From Hyphomicrobium sp. MC1 (GTDB taxonomy: Bacteria; Pseudomonadota; Alphaproteobacteria; Rhizobiales; Hyphomicrobiaceae), in contig NC_015717.1 of assembly GCF_000253295.1 (NCBI RefSeq), forward strand, positions 2,914,001 through 2,978,000: 64,000 bases of DNA, written 5' to 3'. Under the pieces are notes generated by a model. It was not told the origin of the DNA. It made no database searches and saw nothing but the letters and a program-made list of their open reading frames with translations. Made by a program: the position numbers and the translations under genes. This document shows positions 59,694-64,000 of this stretch, piece after piece; position 1 is the stretch's first letter; each line of letters begins with the position of its first letter.

Positions 59694-61106
59694 TTAGATT
59701 TTGAGTTCCTTACGCTGCAGAGCCTCAAAGGCTGCCTCAGCTCCCGACAGGTTCGGGTAAGTCGTCTCGATGTGCTCGCCATCGAGACCCGTCAGTTCGA
59801 CCTTCGGATCGACACGGAGTAGGCCCAGCATCTTCAGGACAAAGCCGATGATGTAGCCTGGGATCAGACCAAAGCCGAGGGCGAAAACGAGCGTCGCGAT
59901 GGTGTTGCCGATCGGCGTTACGACCGGCAGACCTTGCGCGTTTGTACCGAACCAACCTGCACCTTCGGAAAGCGCAACCGCTGCGCCGGAGCTCGGCATG
60001 ATTGCGGGGTAACCCCACAGCACAAATCCGGCGACGATGCCGCCGAACACGCCGCAATAGCCGTGCACCGCAACCGCGCCGACAGCGTCATCGAGTTTGT
60101 ATTTCTTTTCGACCCAGTTATGCGCGTAGTACGCCATGATCGTACCGGCGACGGCAATCGCAAGAGCGACAACGGGATGGTAGAGGTCGTTGCCGGCGCT
60201 TGCCGAGATGAGGCCCGTGAGGCCGCCGGAGAACGTCCAGAAGGCGTTGCCGTTGGATACCAGATAGGCCGTCATCATGCCTCCGAAGAGGGCGAGCAAG
60301 AAGTTCATCGTGACGCCCGACAACGTGATCGGGAAGCCATAGATGTTCGTCGCGGTCCAGTAGGCGGGCTGGCCCTCGGCGGCGACGTTGGCCATCGGGA
60401 TGTGGCAAGCGGCATAGAATCCAAAGAAGCCCACGTAGATCATGAAGAGACCCACGGTGACCATCCACGGATTGTGCGCCGGAATTTCGCGCGGCGTGCC
60501 GTCAGGCGCGAACTTGCCGATGCGCGGCCCCAGATGCATCAGGATGCCGAGCGTGGCAAAGCCCGAAACGGAGTGCAGAACAGCCGAGCAATACTGATCG
60601 TGGAAACCGAGGTATTGCGTCATCCAGCCGTTACCGGACCAGCCCCAAGCAGCGGGTACGACCCAAGCAATCGCGCCGACATAGATGGCGATGAGCAAGA
60701 ATCCCGACGTCTTCGCGCGCTCGATGATCGAGCCCGAGACAATAGAGGCTGCCGTCATGCCGAAGAGTGCGAACGCGCCCCAGAAAACGCCGGAGATGCG
60801 ATCCGATAGGTTGGGAGCGAGCTTATCGGACCATGGCTCGAAGCCGGTTGCGAAGCTGAGGCTTGTCGAGTTGACGGGCCAGCCCTGCATGCCGATGTAA
60901 ATCCACATGCCGAAGAGGAAGAACGCAAGGCCGACGACGGGGATCGCCATCGCGTTCTTCAGAAGCGTGTGCTGGACGTTTTTGGTGCGGGCGACACCGA
61001 CTTCGTACATGCAGAAGCCGATGTGAATGAAGAACATCAAAACGATCGTCAGGAAGAAATAAAACTCGGTGAATATCGTCAGCATTGCCGTGGATTGATC
61101 GGCCAT
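59694..61106 (-). CDS. amtB: Ammonium transporter AmtB
   Basis: A 470-residue ammonium channel with about eleven helices. The start at the ATG has GAGGGGAG seven bases upstream and gives no leader before the first helix. The twin-histidine region is kept: Asp and His in FHDQYCSAVLHSVSGF correspond to D160 and H168 of E. coli AmtB, and VHGYCGVFGGIVAG carries the second histidine. The flanking sequence differs from the usual AGGTVVH, marking a divergent subgroup. A sigma-54 promoter lies 72 bp upstream, consistent with nitrogen control. Confidence 0.9.
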   Translation of the reverse strand: MADQSTAMLTIFTEFYFFLTIVLMFFIHIGFCMYEVGVARTKNVQHTLLKNAMAIPVVGLAFFLFGMWIYIGMQGWPVNSTSLSFATGFEPWSDKLAPNLSDRISGVFWGAFALFGMTAASIVSGSIIERAKTSGFLLIAIYVGAIAWVVPAAWGWSGNGWMTQYLGFHDQYCSAVLHSVSGFATLGILMHLGPRIGKFAPDGTPREIPAHNPWMVTVGLFMIYVGFFGFYAACHIPMANVAAEGQPAYWTATNIYGFPITLSGVTMNFLLALFGGMMTAYLVSNGNAFWTFSGGLTGLISASAGNDLYHPVVALAIAVAGTIMAYYAHNWVEKKYKLDDAVGAVAVHGYCGVFGGIVAGFVLWGYPAIMPSSGAAVALSEGAGWFGTNAQGLPVVTPIGNTIATLVFALGFGLIPGYIIGFVLKMLGLLRVDPKVELTGLDGEHIETTYPNLSGAEAAFEALQRKELKI

Positions 61107-61396
61107 AAGCGACTCCCCTCTCGTGCCTGGCCTGCCGTCTTGGCTGTCCGAGGCAGTTTCCTTACAAATTCGTAAGCGCAGGAATCGTGCCAAATGGTGC
61201 TTGGCCGTATTTTCATGTTCTTCTCAGGAAAATCAGCCGATTTTCCGGAAAACAAACGGCCAGATAGATCGATTAATTTGCAATTGTTTAAATTGTAGGC
61301 ACTCGCGCGCGCCAGATATGCCGTTCGGCCTAACTTGACATTCGAGTTTGATGATTTGCGTTCAATATCTTTTGAGCTCGCGGAAGACGTGCGAGC
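61107..61396. other. Intergenic region upstream of amtB
   Basis: It separates the amtB start from the end of the sterol-desaturase-family gene. It contains the sigma-54 promoter at 61178-61192. No further gene or clear NtrC enhancer was identified. Confidence 0.45.
61178..61192 (-). promoter_or_regulatory. amtB: Sigma-54 promoter of amtB
   Basis: Read leftward the sequence is TGGCACG-N4-CTGC, matching the sigma-54 consensus except for one base in the -12 element; the critical GG and GC are kept. It lies 72 bp before the start codon. Confidence 0.75.
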
Positions 61397-62239
61397 TTAC
61401 GGTGCACCGAACAACACCCTGATTTTGCGCGAGAGGTTCGGCGCGTTTCGAAAATCCCGCCAAAGATAGCCCCATTCCGACAATGCGATGTGAAGCGGCT
61501 TCGTGCTCGGCTCGCGGCCCTTCAGGCCAAATTTCAGCGCCTCGCCAGCGGGCTCAGCCGCGAACGATCCAAACAACCGGTCGAAGACGATAAGGACTGA
61601 GCCATAGTTCTTGTCGAGGCAGGTTTCATTCGACGCGTGATGGACACGATGATGCGCCGGCGTGTTCAAGACCCGTTCCAGCGGACCCAGGCGAACGGGA
61701 ACGGCGGTGTGCAGGAAAAACTGATAGACAAGCCCCAGCCCGAGCGTCAGCCCGATGGCAGCCGGATGAAATCCGATGAGCGCCAACGGTAGAAAGAACA
61801 GAAACGCACCGCTGATCACGCCCGTCCAGCCGAGCCTGATGGCGGCCGACAGGTTGAAGTGCGTCGCTGAGTGATGCACGGCGTGTGTCGCCCAAAACCA
61901 GCGGACCTGGTGCGACGCGCGATGAAACCAATAGTAAAAGAACTCCACACCGAGAAACAGCGCGATCCAGCTCCAAACTGTATCTAGCGGAATGTCAAAA
62001 AGGCGATGCCGATAGCAGAACAGCATCGGGATCGCGACCAGGCCGCCGGTCAGAATACGCGACGCAAGATCGCCGACTGCGACGCCTATCGAAGCTACTG
62101 TCTCCCGCCCATCTTGCTCGTCAGCATGGTGTGCGAGCCGCATATAGAGAATCTCGACGGCAATGAATACCAGCGCAACAGGAAAGAAGCCGAAGAGCGG
62201 CCGGGGAGCAGTGCTCAGAAATGCCGGAATATCCGTCAT
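61397..62239 (-). CDS. Sterol desaturase / fatty acid hydroxylase family protein
   Basis: A 280-residue membrane-bound di-iron enzyme with about four to five helices. All three histidine clusters are present: YYWFHRASH, WFWATHAVHHS and NTPAHHRVHHASN. Family members hydroxylate or desaturate lipids, sterols, hopanoids or carotenoids. The start has AAGGA upstream at 62239. Substrate is not predictable from sequence. Confidence 0.87.
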   Translation of the reverse strand: MTDIPAFLSTAPRPLFGFFPVALVFIAVEILYMRLAHHADEQDGRETVASIGVAVGDLASRILTGGLVAIPMLFCYRHRLFDIPLDTVWSWIALFLGVEFFYYWFHRASHQVRWFWATHAVHHSATHFNLSAAIRLGWTGVISGAFLFFLPLALIGFHPAAIGLTLGLGLVYQFFLHTAVPVRLGPLERVLNTPAHHRVHHASNETCLDKNYGSVLIVFDRLFGSFAAEPAGEALKFGLKGREPSTKPLHIALSEWGYLWRDFRNAPNLSRKIRVLFGAP

Positions 62240-62327
62240 GGGGCTTGCGTCCTTTGATTTTGAGAGTGCGCGCAACGGCAGGGAGGGCATTGCCCCTCCC
62301 CGTCTCGATGCCATGTCGTCTTCGGCG

Positions 62328-62627
62328 TTAGTTCGCCGCTGAATTCCTCACGGCGATAATGGCATCGCGGCATGGCTGACTGAGGCTTCCCGCCTTCTCC
62401 GAGAAACAACGGAGAATTCGGCCACCACCCGGCATCACACTGCCGCAGAGGCGCGCACGATCGTCCTTGCAGACGGCGAGCGCAGCGCGGGCGTTCGGAT
62501 TATTGGCGAGAGCTTGAATCTGCGCCTTGGTGAGCGGTTTGTCGGAAGCAGCCTGTGCGAGCGCAATGCCCGCGGAAAAGCCGATCCAAGGTAGGGCAAA
62601 CAAGGCAGCGAAAATGACGGGTCGCAT
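62328..62627 (-). CDS. Small exported protein with cysteine-rich repeat
   Basis: A 99-residue secreted protein. The signal peptide is RPVIFAALFALPWIGFSAG, ending near ALAQA. The mature part has CKDDRARLCGSVMPGGGRILRCF and SQPCRDAI, four cysteines in the spacing of the cysteine-rich GLG1-type repeat. GGAG stands six bases before the second of two adjacent ATGs. The function is unknown. Confidence 0.72.
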   Translation of the reverse strand: MRPVIFAALFALPWIGFSAGIALAQAASDKPLTKAQIQALANNPNARAALAVCKDDRARLCGSVMPGGGRILRCFSEKAGSLSQPCRDAIIAVRNSAAN

Positions 62628-62716
62628 CATGTACTCCGGGGTCAAAGGAAAAATGAAATAGCTTGGGTTGGCCCGGCGCCGTCATCGCGCCGAGCATTGT
62701 CTCTATGCGGCAGGTT

Positions 62717-63037
62717 TCAGTTTCGAGTGACCGAGCTATTGCGCGTTACGCTGCCGCCATATGGGCCGCTATAGGTCGCGGAATGATTGCACGTCCCGCC
62801 AGAACAGCTGGTGCTGCCATAGCGGTTCACAGTGTTTCCACGCGGACCGGTATAGCTCTGATGGGAAGCGCACGAGCCGTAGGCGCAGGAACCTGATCCC
62901 GACGAGTGCCAAGTTCCACCGCGAGGGCCAACGCCACCACTGGAGCGCTGCCATCCGGCCTCAGCCACGGTTGCGCCGGCGACGAACATAGCGGCGGCGA
63001 CACAAAACGGAGCTATGACGAATTTCTTGAGGATCAT
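62717..63037 (-). CDS. Small secreted Gly/Ser/Cys-rich protein
   Basis: A 106-residue protein with a signal peptide (about residues 1-26, ending VAEA). The mature part is rich in Gly, Ser, Thr and paired cysteines (GSCAYGSCASHQSYTGPRGN, SCSGGTCNHSATYSGPYGG), with a repeated Y-x-GP-x-G-x2-V motif. AAGGAG precedes the ATG by nine bases. It may be a surface or envelope protein; no family is recognised. Confidence 0.68.
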   Translation of the reverse strand: MILKKFVIAPFCVAAAMFVAGATVAEAGWQRSSGGVGPRGGTWHSSGSGSCAYGSCASHQSYTGPRGNTVNRYGSTSCSGGTCNHSATYSGPYGGSVTRNSSVTRN

Positions 63038-63198
63038 GAGGGTTCTCCTTTGCAACCGTCACTCCGGGGTGGCGTGACGACAGGGAACCTCACCCGCTTG
63101 CGTATCCGGTGTATTTCAAACCGCCCCCCGAACTTTACGTTTTGTAACAGGACCTCGGAACGCTTGCACTCACACCGGGGCTGGCTTCACATCGCGAC

Positions 63199-63900
63199 AT
63201 GACCAACCGCCCGCATATCCTCATCATCGAAGACGACGCCGAGATCCGGTCCCTCGTGCAGGGCTACTTGCAGAAGCAGGGATTTCGGGTGGAGACGGGA
63301 GACGGCGGCGCCGCGCTCGACCGGCATCTGTCCGTTTTTGGAGAGCCGGACCTCATCGTGCTCGATATCATGCTGCCGGGCGAAGACGGCTTGTCGATCT
63401 GCCGGCGCTTGCGCGCCGGATCGCGCGTTCCGATCCTGATGCTGACGGCGCGCGGCGAGGATATCGATCGCATCGTCGGACTTGAGATCGGGGCCGACGA
63501 CTATCTTCCGAAGCCATTCAATCCGCGCGAGCTGACGGCGCGCATTCGTGCCATCCTTCGGCGCAACGAGCCGCCGCACGTCGAGAAGAAGCGTCTAAAG
63601 CTCGGCGACATGATCATAGATCTCGAAGCGCGGTCGGTGACGGACGTAAGCGCCGCTCCCATTGAATTGACCAGCGCCGAATTCGACTTGCTCGAATGTT
63701 TTGTGACGCGTCCGGGACGCGTTCTGTCGCGCGAGCAATTAATGGACTGGACGCGCGGACGTCGCTCCGAACCACTCGACCGCACCATCGACGTTCAACT
63801 CAGCCGGCTGCGAAAGAAAATAGACCGCGGCGAGGTCCCCATGTTCAAGACGATGCGTAATGTCGGATACATTCTGGCGGCACGCATCGAGGAGGTTTGA
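63199..63900 (+). CDS. OmpR-family response regulator
   Basis: A 233-residue two-component regulator. The receiver (ILIIEDDAEIRSLVQGYL; phospho-Asp in LIVLDIMLPGEDG; Lys in LPKPFNPREL) is followed by a winged helix with LTSAEFDLLECFVTRPGRVLSREQLMDWTRG and RTIDVQLSRLRKKID. The kinase gene begins two bases after the stop codon. The signal sensed is not known. Confidence 0.9.
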   Translation: MTNRPHILIIEDDAEIRSLVQGYLQKQGFRVETGDGGAALDRHLSVFGEPDLIVLDIMLPGEDGLSICRRLRAGSRVPILMLTARGEDIDRIVGLEIGADDYLPKPFNPRELTARIRAILRRNEPPHVEKKRLKLGDMIIDLEARSVTDVSAAPIELTSAEFDLLECFVTRPGRVLSREQLMDWTRGRRSEPLDRTIDVQLSRLRKKIDRGEVPMFKTMRNVGYILAARIEEV

Positions 63901-63902
63901 GC

Positions 63903-64000
63903 GTGCTGTCGCGTCTTGGGTTTGTCGGCCGTCTCTCGGCAATCACTTTGCTGGCGCTGATAGGTCTGTGGGCGGTGGGCGCCGGGCTGTCCTACGTCAC
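63903..64000 (+). CDS. Sensor histidine kinase, N-terminal fragment
   Basis: Only the first 32 or so codons are in the window. A GTG with GAGGAGG upstream begins MLSRLGFVGRLSAITLLALI and continues as a transmembrane helix. Position right after the response regulator makes it the cognate kinase. The rest lies beyond the window end. Confidence 0.7.
   Translation, partial: MLSRLGFVGRLSAITLLALIGLWAVGAGLSYV

Noticed and set aside
59934..60809. Rightward open frame of 291 codons
   Set aside because: Antisense to amtB; charged shadow sequence without a start signal.
1..64000. CRISPR arrays, insertion sequences, tRNA or rRNA genes
   Set aside because: No regularly spaced repeats, transposase motifs, terminal inverted repeats or tRNA/rRNA signatures were found on reading both strands.

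Overview
The window is chromosomal DNA of an alphaproteobacterium. The nearest guess is a Hyphomicrobium-like member of the Hyphomicrobiales. The basis is gene content (type III glutamine synthetase, many c-type cytochromes, ACR3/ArsH arsenic operon, BON/CBS/Hsp20 stress genes), perfect FNR/FixK-type boxes and sigma-54 promoters. The genus is inference only. No tRNA, rRNA, CRISPR array or intact mobile element was seen.

Layout. 0.3-6.2 kb: a degraded universal-stress-protein scrap, a small cytochrome c, and a HlyD / double-ATPase / ABC-2 permease export operon. 6.4-12.3 kb: an operon with a consensus sigma-54 promoter and a 10-bp-arm dyad, encoding a periplasmic-binding ABC importer, a type III glutamine synthetase-like ligase, a NikR-like repressor lacking two nickel ligands, and a creatininase-family amidohydrolase. 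It is probably for nitrogen scavenging. 12.8-23.1 kb: a low-oxygen survival island with a Pcm/erythromycin-esterase fusion, Hsp20, phasin-like, BON, CBS, alpha/beta-hydrolase, phosphoribosyltransferase, HPF, BCAM0308, DUF3775, UspA and a P-type ATPase. Divergent promoters here carry FNR/FixK boxes. Its content resembles the Mycobacterium tuberculosis DosR dormancy regulon. 23.2-26.2 kb: arsR-arsC-acr3-arsC-arsH. 26.5-29.7 kb: a membrane protein, an unusual helical cytochrome c and a Sel1-repeat protein. 29.7-34.2 kb: a complete agmatine deiminase operon in the order aguB-D-A-C behind an FNR/FixK box. 34.8-39.7 kb: HdeD, a metallophosphoesterase, an AI-2E-family transporter and YceI.

39.8-50.6 kb is the most unusual part. 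A beta-barrel porin and a pentaheme cytochrome lie divergent from an operon of ferredoxin/flavin reductase, tetraheme cytochrome, five-helix membrane protein with candidate heme-b histidines, decaheme cytochrome and CcmI-like TPR protein. Together these carry 19 CxxCH heme sites and could form an electron-transfer chain from cytoplasm to cell surface or periplasm. No existing name for this gene set was recognised.

50.6-59.2 kb: the kdp potassium locus, with a 27-residue leader gene, kdpF-A-B-C-D-E, and an EIIA-Ntr-like gene at the end. 59.4-61.2 kb: amtB with a sigma-54 promoter and a small downstream membrane protein. 61.4-64.0 kb: a sterol-desaturase-family protein, two small secreted proteins, and a two-component system whose kinase runs off the window end.

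Common theme: survival with little oxygen or nitrogen. FNR/FixK boxes link two cytochromes, the stress island and the ATP-yielding agmatine pathway, while sigma-54 links amtB and the ABC/ligase operon. Starts were chosen by ribosome-binding-site spacing. All functions are read from motifs and family knowledge without database searches.
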